NCBI GenBank assembly: GCA_963422465.1
Contig: OY730171.1
Location: forward strand, 1,302,001-1,366,000
Origin: Lichina pygmaea
Lineage: Eukaryota > Ascomycota > Lichinomycetes > Lichinales > Lichinaceae
DNA length: 64,000 bases
Reading direction: 5' to 3'
The translations under genes and the position numbers were made by a program. Positions 23,001 to 32,457 of the stretch are shown in pieces. The notes beneath the pieces were generated by a model. It was given only the letters and a program-made list of their open reading frames with translations, ran no database searches and was not told where the DNA came from. Position 1 is the first letter of the stretch, and every line of letters starts with the position of its first letter.

Positions 23001-23249
23001 TGGGCTTATAGATGACCGCAAAATTCTTCTGTTAACAGGAACAAGTGTTCTCCCTAGCTCCTGGCTTTGTAAAGGGTAGAAGGCTGAGAATGTTGTAGAG
23101 ATGCTTGATTCTTGGTGGGGGTTTTTCCAGGGTTCTTGCAGAGTGATGATGTCCACTTCCTGTAGTCTAGGGTTTGCCAGTAGAAGTTCTTGGCATGTCT
23201 GGCTTTTCTGGACATTGTACTGGAGAAGGTTAAGTGTGGAGTAACTCAT
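20010..23249 (-). pseudogene. LINE-B ORF2: endonuclease and reverse transcriptase
   Basis: About 1079 codons from ATG at 23249 to the stop at 20010. Endonuclease, residues 1-235: LQYNVQKSQTCQELLL, LQEPWKNPH, TDSNLHHPSW and GSDHRPVHT. Basic helical linker: EERKVRRKVL. RT, residues about 410-800: GFRKGRSTESALFLLTSQ, LDISGAYDRVLPE, GVPQGSPFSPILFLF and ALGFADDTNLLAF. C-terminus: CTCGFGEETAQHITFFC and LLFWFMSLKRLDQFNL. Just two in-frame TAG stops interrupt it, near 22731 and 22131; at both, Trp fits by comparison with the relatives. No RNase H is seen, although it is common in Tad1-type LINEs. The start codon overlaps the ORF1 stop as TAATG. Confidence 0.92.
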
Positions 23250-24652
23250 TAATCCTCTTGGCTAGAGTCTTCCAAGATCTCAGTAGCTTTTTTTCTGGGT
23301 ATGTTGATTTGGAACTCTGAGTTCTGTGCAAGTGGGAAAGTGGGGAGCTGAGTGTTCAGTCTTGAGCTTGAGCATGCTCTTAGTACTTCCCCTTGTTTTC
23401 TTTTCTTAGCTTCTTGTCTGTCTTGTAGACTTGGCCCTTTTTCTTGTGTTGAGGGAGTCTGAGGTAGAGCTAGTCTGGGAGCTATTGTGTACCTCCCTGG
23501 TCTTGCTAGCCATACCTCTCTTGCTTTCTGGATTGCTTCCTGTTTTTTCTGGCAGGACTTTGACCAGGCTGGGTGGTTTCCCTTGCAGTTTGCACATTTT
23601 GGTGTTAGAGTTTCTGGAGAAGTCTGGCAGTCTCTTCTGGCATGCTTTCCTCCACAGGCTGTGCACTGGGCTTGGGCTTGGCAAGTGCGTGCTTGGTGTC
23701 CAAACCTAGCACATTTGTAGCACTGGGTGACTGATGTTGCTAGCAGGGCTGGTTCTACTTCATGTAGAGTGTATCCTAGGACTACTCCTTTCTCAATTAG
23801 GAGGTTTGCTTGCTCTGGGGTGGCTAGATCCAGATGTAGAGATGTGACTGGCTTCTGGAGGAGTTTGGCTTTTCTGGACCAGTAGGTTCTTAGGATGTTG
23901 ACCTTACTTTCCATCCCAGAGTTTTGGGAGAAGATTGTCTTTTTTGTTTCCTCCAGGTTTTCTGGCTTGAAGTCTTTTGTCTGCACCCCATGGACTAGCA
24001 CTGGAAAGATTCTGGGTGATATCTTGGCCTCTGCTGTAAAGACAGCTGGGATCCAGTCCTTGTTTTCCTCTAGCTGAGTCTTGGCTTGAGGAGTTTCCAG
24101 AGAGATTATAATATCTCCTGAGAGTAGTTTTCTGGCTGCTCTTATTTCTTTTTGGCAGGAGAGTGGTGTTTTCTTCTTGAGAGCTTCCATGAGCTGGGCT
24201 GGTGTTCTGTTTGCTAACTGGCCAGTCTGAGTTCCAGGTCTGATAGTGATTTCACTGTGGATTCTGGTTGGAACAGGGATTTCCTGTCCTACTGTTTTCT
24301 GGGCTGCCTGGGCATATGTTGGCTTGGTGTTTTGTTTTTGGACTTGGTTCTCAATGCTGTCCAGTCTCTCAAGTATCTTCTGGAGACTCTGGGAGTTAGG
24401 TGAGTGAGTAGAGACATCTTTGTCCAGAGCTTCTGCCACTTTGGACAGAATACTATCCTATACTTTTTTGATGTGTTGGGGAGCTTTTGTGTGGATAAGC
24501 TATTCTTCCACTAGCTGGGGAGGTGTCAGCCCTTTCTCTTCTTCTTTTTCTTCAGTCTGGGATTGGTCTGTCAGGGAGTTAGCCACTGGGGGTTGCTGGG
24601 AGCTTGGAGAAGGCTGGTTTTCTTTCTCTTTCTCTGGTTTTTTCTTTGACAT
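23249..24652 (-). pseudogene. LINE-B ORF1: RNA-binding protein with three CCHC knuckles
   Basis: 467 codons if read from ATG at 24652 (MSKKKPEKEKENQP), a charged Ser/Pro/Glu-rich N-terminus. Two TAG stops at Trp positions lie in the N-terminal ~60 codons; from 24439 the frame is open to the end. The central region (TYAQAAQKTVGQEIPVP, TIRPGTQTGQ) is an RNA-binding-type ORF1 core. Near the C-terminus come three zinc knuckles: CYKCARFGHQARTC, CTACGGKHARRDC and CANCKGNHPAWSKSC. A basic tail (RQEAKKRKQGEVLR) ends at SSQED-TAA. ORF1 proteins of this type coat the LINE RNA. The TAA overlaps the ORF2 ATG by one base. Confidence 0.9.
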
Positions 24653-25340
24653 TATGTGATTTTGGGTGTCTTCCAGCAGTTCTTTTTGGCTGGGATTGGT
24701 GAGGCTCTTTTGGAGGCTTCTTCAAGTTGTTCGCAAAGGGTCACCTGGTTCCTAGCAGTAGTTGCACAATCCTGGGACCACTCCCCAAGACTGTACTTTC
24801 CTGGGCAGTCTTTTCCAACTAGACTCTAGGGAAATCTGGTTGTATTAACTCAAGCTAGGGACCACACCCCCTGCCTGAGCTTTCCTAGAGTTTTTCAACT
24901 CTACCAGCACTAGAGGCAAGCTCTAAACTATTCCTCTTATCCTGGGAGCCCTGATCTCCTTGTTGGTGGGTGTCTCACTTTTAGGAGAGGTTTCGTGTTT
25001 TATCTCTGATAGACTGGGAGTGCTGGCTCAATCCTGAGTTTTAGTCTCAGGGCTGATTGTTCCAAGGTAGGTAGGGCTTTGCCCAGTCCTTCAGAATACC
25101 TCTGGTCCCTCTCACTCTTGTTGTGGCTGGGTGGTTGGTAGTTGAAGCAAGAAGACGTGAGTGCTGGGATCACAACTTTTGACCAATAGGCCTGATTCAG
25201 AAAAGTGATGGGTTTTCACTCTTGGGAAGTGGGTGGTTTCAGCAAGCTTCACGACTGGTTTCCAGGACTTATGACCAAATCCGCTGATTGTCAAAAGTGA
25301 TGGTCCTTTGGCGATGTGGTACTGGGAAGAGTTTTTCCTC
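24653..25340 (-). promoter_or_regulatory. LINE-B copy 2 5' UTR with internal repeats
   Basis: 688 bp upstream of ORF1, non-coding. It holds three diverged blocks with a shared pattern, a ctgggaccac-like stretch followed by gactttcctggg-like text, near 24745-24810, 24860-24910 and 25030-25085. Copy 3 has the same three. Such 5' repeats in LINEs often carry the internal promoter; that role is inferred here. Confidence 0.6.
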
Positions 25341-25351
25341 TTTGGCAGGAG
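25341..25351. repeat. target-site duplication, right, of LINE-B copy 2
   Basis: Second copy of tttggcaggag; Gypsy-A2 continues with taggactgaacagct. Confidence 0.9.
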
Positions 25352-25763
25352 TAGGACTGAACAGCTCAGCCTGCAGAAGGGACATGTCAATGACTGATCA
25401 AGTCAAATCCTTGCTATCCAACTCCATCTCTTTCACCAGACACTGAAGCTTCTGCCTCGCACAGACCTTGGTGCCTTCCAACACCTTTCACTTCTGAGAC
25501 AGACAAACTTGCACTACAGCAAGTTGTTCAAAGAGTGCATCACACATTACTTCTTCAGCAGCCACATCCTCACAAAGGTTGTCCTGGGACATGTTCAGAG
25601 ATGCCCAGGACACAGAGACACAAGACCTCCCACACTGAGTGCACACAGCACACTTCAACTTATCATCTTCCTCTGGCATCTGGAAGCACAGACAACCACA
25701 GAGAACACAAAAGTCGCAGAGCTCACACATAACTTTGGAGACATGACCAGATTTCATCAAGAC
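25352..25763 (-). pseudogene. Gypsy-A2 antisense Cys-rich reading frame
   Basis: A frame on the strand opposite to pol, between the chromodomain and the 3' LTR, best open at 25488-25760. It starts MMKSGHVSKVMCELC near the 3' LTR, then has a dense Cys cluster including C-x2-C-x6-C (CAVCTQCGRSC), then LNMSQDNLCEDVAAEEV and a Glu/Lys/Leu-rich end. It runs toward the antisense of the chromodomain C-terminus. Related frames exist in A1 (7205-7474) and A3 (plus, 43040-43500). It shares position, orientation and the KVxC opening with the family-B antisense frame. Function unknown; broken at least once. Confidence 0.6.
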
Positions 25764-25772
25764 AATAAAAGA

Positions 25773-25787
25773 TGGAGAGGAGGATAG
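25773..25787 (+). promoter_or_regulatory. polypurine tract of Gypsy-A2
   Basis: atggagaggaggata-type purine run directly before the 3' LTR TGTTA. The same gaggaggatag is seen at A3, and gaggggatag at B1. Confidence 0.75.
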
Positions 25788-26323
25788 TGTTACAACCCAG
25801 GAGGAACACAGTCTTTATACTCACAGAAAGCAGCAGACAGGATACTGGACAGAAGTACCAGGCAGTATAACACAGGAAGCAGTCATGTGACTGGCGAGAC
25901 AGACTAGGGGTTGCTTGCCACAGCATGCATATGCGTGAGCAAAGTGAGCAGAGCTCACCCAGCTTGCTGCAGCATGCATGAACAACTGAGCAAAGTGAGC
26001 AGAGCTCACCCAGCTTGCTGCAGTATGTATAAACAGTGAGCAAAGTGAGCAGAGCTCACTGAGCTCACAGACTGAGCACTATATAGTCCGGTGATAGTTC
26101 CCTTATAGAATAATCATCTTCAACTTATGTTGTGATCCAGACAACTAGATCTACTTCAATACAATCCTTTTGTACGAAGCCATTGATCAGGTGTCACCAC
26201 CACCACATTCCACCAAACTCCTTCACACTCCTTGACACTCCTCTCCTGCGAGAACCAACCCACCTTCCACATGTCGCCCTTAATCCTATACTCAGTTAGG
26301 ACAGCACAGTAGAGACTGCAACA
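25788..26323 (+). repeat. 3' LTR of Gypsy-A2
   Basis: 536 bp, TGTTACAACC to ACTGCAACA, with three repeat-unit starts. Followed by gtctg, the target duplication. Confidence 0.93.
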
Positions 26324-26340
26324 GTCTGGAGAAAATATAA

Positions 26341-29300
26341 TCACAGAGATGATAGGTTTTCTGGTAAGAGTTGGTGTGCTAAGTTAAACTGGTCTAGTCT
26401 TTTCAAAGACATAAACCAGAGAAGAAATTCTTTAAGCACTTTAGGCTTTTGAAGTAAAGTAGAGAAATTGTAGGAAAGAAAAGTGGCTTGCTGTCTTTGA
26501 GTAAGAAACTTGTTACAAGAGAAAGTGATATATTGAGCAGTCTCTTCTCCAAAACCACAGGAACATAGAGGGGATTGGAAGTCTGGAATATTTGCTCTGA
26601 AAAGAAAGCTGGCTAGTCCTATCCTTGCTGATAGAATCTGCAAGTAAAGACTTGCTTCAGCTTTTCTCAAGTCTTTGAAAACTTTGAGATTTTTCCTTTG
26701 GGGTAGTCTGCAAAATAGCTCCCAGACTGGAGAACACTTCTGTCTGTTTGCCTGCTATCTGGCTTCCCACTCTTTCTGAAACACTTCTTGAAATTGTTTC
26801 TTAGAGTAATCTTGGTTAGTGGTTAGTTCTTCTAGCCATCTTGCTTTCCAGTTAGGTGTGACAGTAGACAGAGACTTTGGAAGTGTTCTCAGAGTAGAAA
26901 CAAAAACAGTGATCTGGGAAAAGAGCTTATAGAGAAGTGAGAAGAGAGGATTAGAAGAAGTATTAGGAAAATAGAAAGATTGTAGGAAAGTTGCTGTTCT
27001 GAATTTGAAATAAAGATCAAGAGGTGGTAGGAATAGTTCTTCTTCAATAAGAAATGTAGGAGTAGCTTTGAAGACACCTCCTATAGTTTTTAGACACTTA
27101 GTCTGGAAAAGATTTAGAGAAGAAATATTAGAAGGTTTTTTGTGGGGATTGAACCAGACTCCTACTGCATAGCTGAGAAGTGATTTCAGTATTGCAGTGT
27201 AGACAAGTCTAGCAGAGAGAACAGGTAGACCCCATGTAGAAAAAGTAGTTCTGGAAAGTGCTAAGAAAAACTTGGAAGCTTTCAGTAACATGATTTTCTG
27301 GTGTTTTTTCCAGAGAAGCTTGGAATCATAGTGTAGTCCCAGAATACACACTTCTTTCTTAGGCTGTAGTACCACTTCTCCAAGTCTTAGACTGAGCTGA
27401 AGATTATCTGTTCTTCTTCTAGAAAAATAGAGAAGTTCATACTTTTCAGGTGCAAACTTCATTCCATGTTTTCTTGCCCAGTCTAAACACTTGGAGTGAG
27501 TAGACTTTAGCTTCAGGAGATTGTTTTTAAGAGAAGGGGAAAATGCCAGAAGGTTTGTATCATCTGCAAAGCCCAGAGCTGATACACCTTTCTCTGGTGT
27601 ATGAACAATATTATAAAGATCTGAAATATAGAAAAGAAATAAAATAGGAGAGAGAGGTGAACCTTGAGAGACTCCACAGTGTACTGGGGACAAAGAAGAC
27701 TCTGAATCATCAAAAACAAGAGAGGTTTTTCTTTGGGTAGTGAAAGAAAAGATCCAGTTAACAAACCAGCTGGGAATTCCTTTTCTCTCCAGGATTTTCT
27801 TGAGAATTTCTGGCAGAACTCTATCATAAGCTCCTGAGATATCCAGAGAAAGAAGACTGGCTACCATTCCTTCCTTCCAGACTTTTTCAACTTGGGAAGT
27901 GAGTAGAAATAGTGCAGACTCAGTTGATCTTCCTTTTCTGAAGCCTATCTGGATTTCTGGTAGCAGGTTTTCTTTCTCAGCCAGTTCACTTAGCTTTGTG
28001 GCTGCCAGAGCTTCTATCAGCTTCCCAATTGTGTTGAGAAGTGCTATTGGCCTCCAAGCTTTGGCATAGCAATAGAATTCTTTGCTAGACTTTCTCAAGT
28101 ATATTGTTCTGGCTGCTTTGTATCTGTCAGGGAAATATTCTAGCTTCCAGCAGGCTTCCAGAACTTTGGCTATCTTTTCATTGAAAGAGTCTTCTAATAC
28201 CTTCAGAAATCCATTGGGTAGAGTGTCTTTCCTACAAGCTGTAAAAGGTTTTTTCTTTTTCAGAATATTGTGAATATCTTCTTTAGAGATTTCCTGAGAT
28301 AGCTGGTGTTGTTGGTGGTTGGCTGGCTGGTCCTGGGATTCTGGTACTGGCTGGAGAGGTAGAGGGAAGAACTGGGTTTTGAATACTTCTACCTTTTCTG
28401 TGAAAGTTCTGGCAGTTTCTCCATCTTACTTTGTGAGCTCTGGAACAATTGGAAGTTCTGGTGGTTTGCCAGCTTTTTCTTTACCCCACTTGGCTATTTT
28501 CCAGTGCTTTTGTGTTTCAGCCAGGTTCTGGAGTTGTTCTCTGAATATCTTTCTTTTAGCATTCTTGATCAGGTGTTTCTTTTCCTTTATTACCTTTTCA
28601 AGTTTGTAGACTGGTTCTTGGTTTTGGAAGACTTTTCTTCTTAGTTTTCTTTCCTCTTTAATTTTCTCTTTAATCTCTTGGTTCCACCAGGGAACAGTGT
28701 ACTTTGAGTCTCTCAGAGGTCTTGTTGTCTTGTCAGCCAGTTCTTGAAAAGCTTTGTCCAGGTTCTCCAGATAGTTGTCCACTTCCTCTCTGCTAAGTAG
28801 TGGTGGAATAGGGGGAAGATTTTTAGCTTCTTTCTTGACTTGGTCCAGATCTAGTGTTCTCCAGTTTCTTTGGTGGGTTCTGGCTTTCTTTGGTGTTTCC
28901 AGACTTAGGATTGTCTGAACTGGTCTGTGGTCTGAACCTGTGTGGAAGTCTAGGTTAATCTGAGAAGAAATAAAGAAATTAAGAAGTGACATAGAAATAA
29001 AAGATAAGTCAATAGCAGAGGAGGGAGGCTCTGCCAGTGTAGGTGCTATTGCCAGCTCTAGCTCTTGATCATCTGTGAGTTCTTTGAACTTAGTAGCTAG
29101 TTCAGAGTAGAGTTGGGAGGATTTTGACCAGGATAGGTGGTGGAGGTTTGAGTCAGTCAGAAGATTATATTCTCCTTCTTTCTCCAGTGCCTGGGCCAGT
29201 ACATCCAGTAGAGCTTCTGCTGATACTCTGTAGTTTTCCTGGTTTGTAGGTGTGAAGTACAGGTTATGTACCCAGAACACTTTTGCTTGCACTCTTATCT

Positions 29301-29580
29301 CCAGTGATGTTAAATCCTTGCTCCAGAACACAGAGGTTATAGCTGATCTCTGTATTCTTCTGTTGATTAGAACCAGAGTTCTCCCTAACACTTGGTCTTG
29401 AAGAGGGTAGAAGGCTGAGAAGACTGTTGAGGTACTTGTTTCCTGGTATAGATTTCTCTATAGTTCTTGAAGTGCAATCAGATCCACTTCCTGGAGTCTG
29501 GGGTTAGCTAGTAGAAGATCTTGACATGTCTGGCTTTTCTACACATTATACTGGAGAAGGTTGAGAGTTGGTGTACTCAT
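26341..29580 (-). pseudogene. LINE-B copy 3 ORF2: endonuclease and reverse transcriptase
   Basis: The same ORF2 as in copy 2. Open stretches lie at 28426-29391 (endonuclease, with SDHRPVQTI and the linker KEERKLRRKV), 26755-28098 (RT, with GFRKGRSTESALFLLTSQ and ALGFADDTNLLAF) and 26341-26670 (CSCGFGEETAQYITFSC, then LLWFMSLKRLDQFNL). Several premature stops interrupt it, including early ones in the endonuclease at Gln and Trp positions. The start overlaps the ORF1 stop as TGATG at 29578-29582. Confidence 0.88.
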
Positions 29581-31034
29581 CAAACCTCTGGGTTAGAATC
29601 TACAAGTATCTCAAAAGAGTTTTGTTTTGGAAGATTAGTGGTAGTCTTCAGGTTTTGCAGAGAGATTGCTTGAGAGCTAAGTCTTGCACTTGATCTAGTT
29701 CTCACCAGCTCTCCCTGTTTTCTTTTCTTCCTATCCTCTCTATCAGATAGATTAGGGCCACTTCCAGTATCAGTGGTCTGGCTTGGAGAGAAGATAAAAG
29801 TGGAAGAGATGTTTTCTGGAGTAGTGTATCTTCCAGGTCTGGTGAGCCAGGATTCTCTAGCTTTCTGTGTAGCTTCCTGCTTTTTAGGGCAGACTTTTTC
29901 CCAAGCAGAGTGTTTCCCTCCACAGTTAGTACATTTGGGAACTAGCTTTTCTTGAGGAATTGGGCAATCTCTTCTGGCATGTTTTCCTCCACATCCTAGA
30001 CACTGTGCTTGAGCTTGGCAGGTTCTTGCCTGGTGTCCAAACTTTGAGTATTTGTAGTATTGGACCACTGATGTATCCAGAAGTGCTGGCTCTACTTCAT
30101 GGATCATATAGCTAAGTACAACTCCTCTCTTGATTAGTAGATTAGCTTGCTCAGGTGTTGCAAGATCTATGTGCAGAGATGTCACAGATTTCTTAAGAAG
30201 TTTGGAGTTTCTGGTCCAGTAGGTTCTCAGGATTTTGACCTGGTTTTCCATACCAGGGTTTTGTCTGAAGATAGTCTTAGTTGTCTCTTCCAGATTATCT
30301 GGGTTAAAGTCCTTTGTTTGAACTTCATGAACTATGACTGGGAAGATTCTGGAAGAGATCTTAGCTTCTTCAGAGAACACTGCAGAGATATAGTTTTTGT
30401 TCTGTTCTAGTTAAGTCTTGGCTGAGGGAGATTCTAGAGAGATGATAATATCACCAGAAGAGAGCTTTCTGACTGCTCTGATATCTTTCTGGCAAGATGT
30501 AGGGACTTTGTTCTTGATAGCCTGCACAAGCTGGGAGAGTGTTCTGTTTCCTGTCTATGCTGTTTGGACTCCAGGTCTGATAGTAATCTCACTGAAGATT
30601 CTCTGGGGAACTGGAATTTCCTGAACTGTAGCTTTCTGGACTGCTTGAGTATAGGAGAGATTAGATGCTGGTGCTTGCATATTTTTCTTAATTCTGTCCA
30701 GTCTCTGGAGAACTTTCTGAATCTCTTGTCCAGTGGTGGAAGGTGTGGCTATATAGCTTGCTAGCTGGGTGGTGATTTTCTTCCATGCTGTCTGTACCTT
30801 TGGGGGAGCTTTAGACTGGTTTAGCCAGACTTCAACAATCTGGGATACTGGCAGTGTGTTTTCTCCAGCTTGTTGGTCTGGTGTTGCCAGAGAGGCATCT
30901 TGTTAGCTTGGCTCTGGGGAACTAGATAAAGAAGAAGAGCTGGATTGGATGTTGGGGGATCTGGGAACTAGTATAGAGATTAGTACTCTAGAGTTGTATT
31001 GGAGATGACTGGGTTTTTTCTTTTTTGAGGCCAT
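29580..31034 (-). pseudogene. LINE-B copy 3 ORF1: CCHC-knuckle RNA-binding protein
   Basis: Reads from MASKKKKPSHLQYNS at 31034, with three premature stops in the N-terminal two thirds; 29580-30380 is open. Knuckles: YYKYSKFGHQARTC (first knuckle with both of its first two Cys changed to Tyr, a G-to-A effect), CLGCGGKHARRDC and CTNCGGKHSAWEKVC. A basic tail (EDRKKRKQGELVRTRSSARL) follows, ending NPEV-TGA. Confidence 0.88.
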
Positions 31035-31612
31035 AGCTCTGGGTTTCCAGTAGTGATACTTTTAGAGAGTTAAGAGAGTTGAGGGAAAGAGAAGAGTACC
31101 CTGACTTCCCAGCAGTAGTGATCTAGCCCTGAGTCCAGACCTCAGAGCTAGACTTTCCTGGGCAGCTTCTTTCTTCTAAGCTCTGGGTTAGGTCTGGAAG
31201 TATTCACCTAGACTAGGGACCAGACCTGCTATCTAGACTTTCCTTGAATTCTTAGATTCTGCCAGCCAAGAGTAGAGCTCAAGTTATTCCACTTTTCCAC
31301 TCTCTGTTTTCCTCTTGAACTGGGAGTACTTACTCAATCCTGGGACCACACCTCAAGACTGAGTGTTCCTAGGTAATTAGGGCCTGTCCCCAGTTGTCCA
31401 GAAAACCACTGGCCTCTCTCTCTTGTTATTGGTAGTCTGTTACTTGTTGAAGTTAAAGATCGTGGAGTCTGGAATCACAACTTTTGATAAACAGGTTGAG
31501 TTTTCCAAAGTGATGGGTTTTCACCTTCAGGTTTTGGTGGTTTGAGGGTGGAACTCGGCTGGTTTCCAGGACTTCTGACAAAATGCGGTGATTGTCAGAA
31601 GTGATGGTCCTC
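31035..31612 (-). promoter_or_regulatory. LINE-B copy 3 5' UTR with internal repeats
   Basis: 578 bp of non-coding sequence parallel to the copy 2 5' UTR. Three imperfect blocks of the ctagggaccag...gactttcct type occur near 31120-31165, 31205-31255 and 31335-31385. The distal end has the same acaacttttga...gtgatgggttttcac text as copy 2. Confidence 0.6.
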
Positions 31613-32457
31613 GGGTAGATAGTTATTATAGCTGTACAGGTAATTCTTGAGAGTCTGGTTCTACCTCTCAGTTTGGCTGTCTGTTTGTGGATGAAAGATA
31701 GTTAACAGCTTTCACCTCATCATCAGCATGTGGCAAAAAGTACTCTAGTAACCACTTGTGAATAGACCCCCATGATCAGTAACAATAGATTCAGGTGTGC
31801 TACATTAGGTGATAACCTTCACAACAAAAAGATCAGCTAGTTCAGGTACTTTCAACATCTCCCAAATCAGGAATTACTTAGCTATTTTAGTATACCTGTT
31901 GACAACAACAAAGATACTATTATAGACCTATCCCTCAAAAGAACTTGGTGGCAGCTTGACAATAAAATCTATTGTCAGTGTGGCCTATAGCCAATCTGGC
32001 TGCAGCAACAACACAAGTTCTCTGTAAGACTTGTGTTTGTGTCTTTGAGTGTTGGCATGTTACATACAACTTGACATAGTCCTTGACATCACTGGTGATT
32101 CCAGGCCAGTACTATTTCTGCTACATAAGGTGCTGGGTCTTCTTAGCCCTGAAATAACCTGCCAACAGGTTATTGTAGTTTCTGCAAAGGATTTCATTCC
32201 TAACAGAAGTATCCTGAGGTACATACAATGCAGATTCATATTACAGCAGTCTGTTACTGTTGATCTTCCACTTGCCACTGTATCACATCTCTTTCCCAGC
32301 TACTTGTGTAGCTTGACTGGCTACTGGTGCAGACTGCCTGAGGTAGTCCTTCATGAGAGTGTCCTCTCTGTGAAGATCTTAAACCAAATCCACTAGTGCT
32401 GGAGTACTCTCAGTATAGACTGTTTCAGTCTCTGTACTCCACAACACAAGAAACCAA
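31613..32457 (-). pseudogene. Gypsy-C integrase fragment
   Basis: Antisense reading shows the integrase core surroundings: IDFIVKLPPSSFEG-like text near 31925-31975, FVVVNRYTK near 31900, and a FHPQTDSQTE-like motif near 31680. The left end is cut at the LINE-B border. Several breaks. Confidence 0.75.
32446..32457. repeat. target-site duplication, left, of LINE-A copy 4
   Basis: acaagaaaccaa, repeated at 33995-34006. Confidence 0.9.

Larger units (their letters stand above)
19801..25340 (-). mobile_element. LINE-B copy 2, near-complete Tad1-like LINE
   Basis: A 5540-bp LINE on the minus strand with an 11-bp target duplication. From its 5' end: 5' UTR (25340-24653), ORF1 (24652-23249), ORF2 (23249-20010), 3' UTR and an (aaaat)n tail reaching 19801. 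Only four premature stops were found across both ORFs, all TAG at Trp positions, the typical RIP outcome of TGG. The 5' end extends past that of LINE-B copy 3, so it may be full-length. It is inserted in Gypsy-A2 between the chromodomain and the 3' LTR, in opposite orientation to the host element. Confidence 0.94.
11281..26323 (+). mobile_element. Gypsy-A2, Ty3/Gypsy chromovirus with both LTRs, broken
   Basis: A complete-length fossil: 5' LTR 11281-11867, gag, linker domain, PR, RT, RH, IN, chromodomain, antisense frame and 3' LTR 25788-26323. It is bounded by the 5-bp duplication gtctg and was inserted into LINE-B copy 3. Three later insertions enlarge it: LINE-A copy 2 (13054-15745), a LINE-A tail (16484-16851) and LINE-B copy 2 (19801-25340). 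Damage is moderate, with roughly 15-25 breaks, mostly RIP-like transitions. The two LTRs differ by several percent and by one 51-bp repeat unit. Confidence 0.93.
26324..31612 (-). mobile_element. LINE-B copy 3, main part (split by Gypsy-A2)
   Basis: Continues the LINE-B begun at 11122-11280. Parts from the 5' end: 5' UTR (31612-31035), ORF1 (31034-29580), ORF2 (29580-26341) and the rest of the 3' UTR. It is more mutated than copy 2. Its 5' boundary is approximate: similarity to copy 2 stops near 31612, where Gypsy-C integrase sequence starts. I found no target duplication linking 31613 onward with the flank at 11121, so the original insertion site has been disturbed. Confidence 0.88.

Noticed and set aside
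25690-25745. Intron in the family-A antisense frame (gtgagc...cttccag)
   Set aside because: Donor- and acceptor-like ends exist, but the 47-nt span would shift the frame and remove the Cys cluster; no clear branch site.
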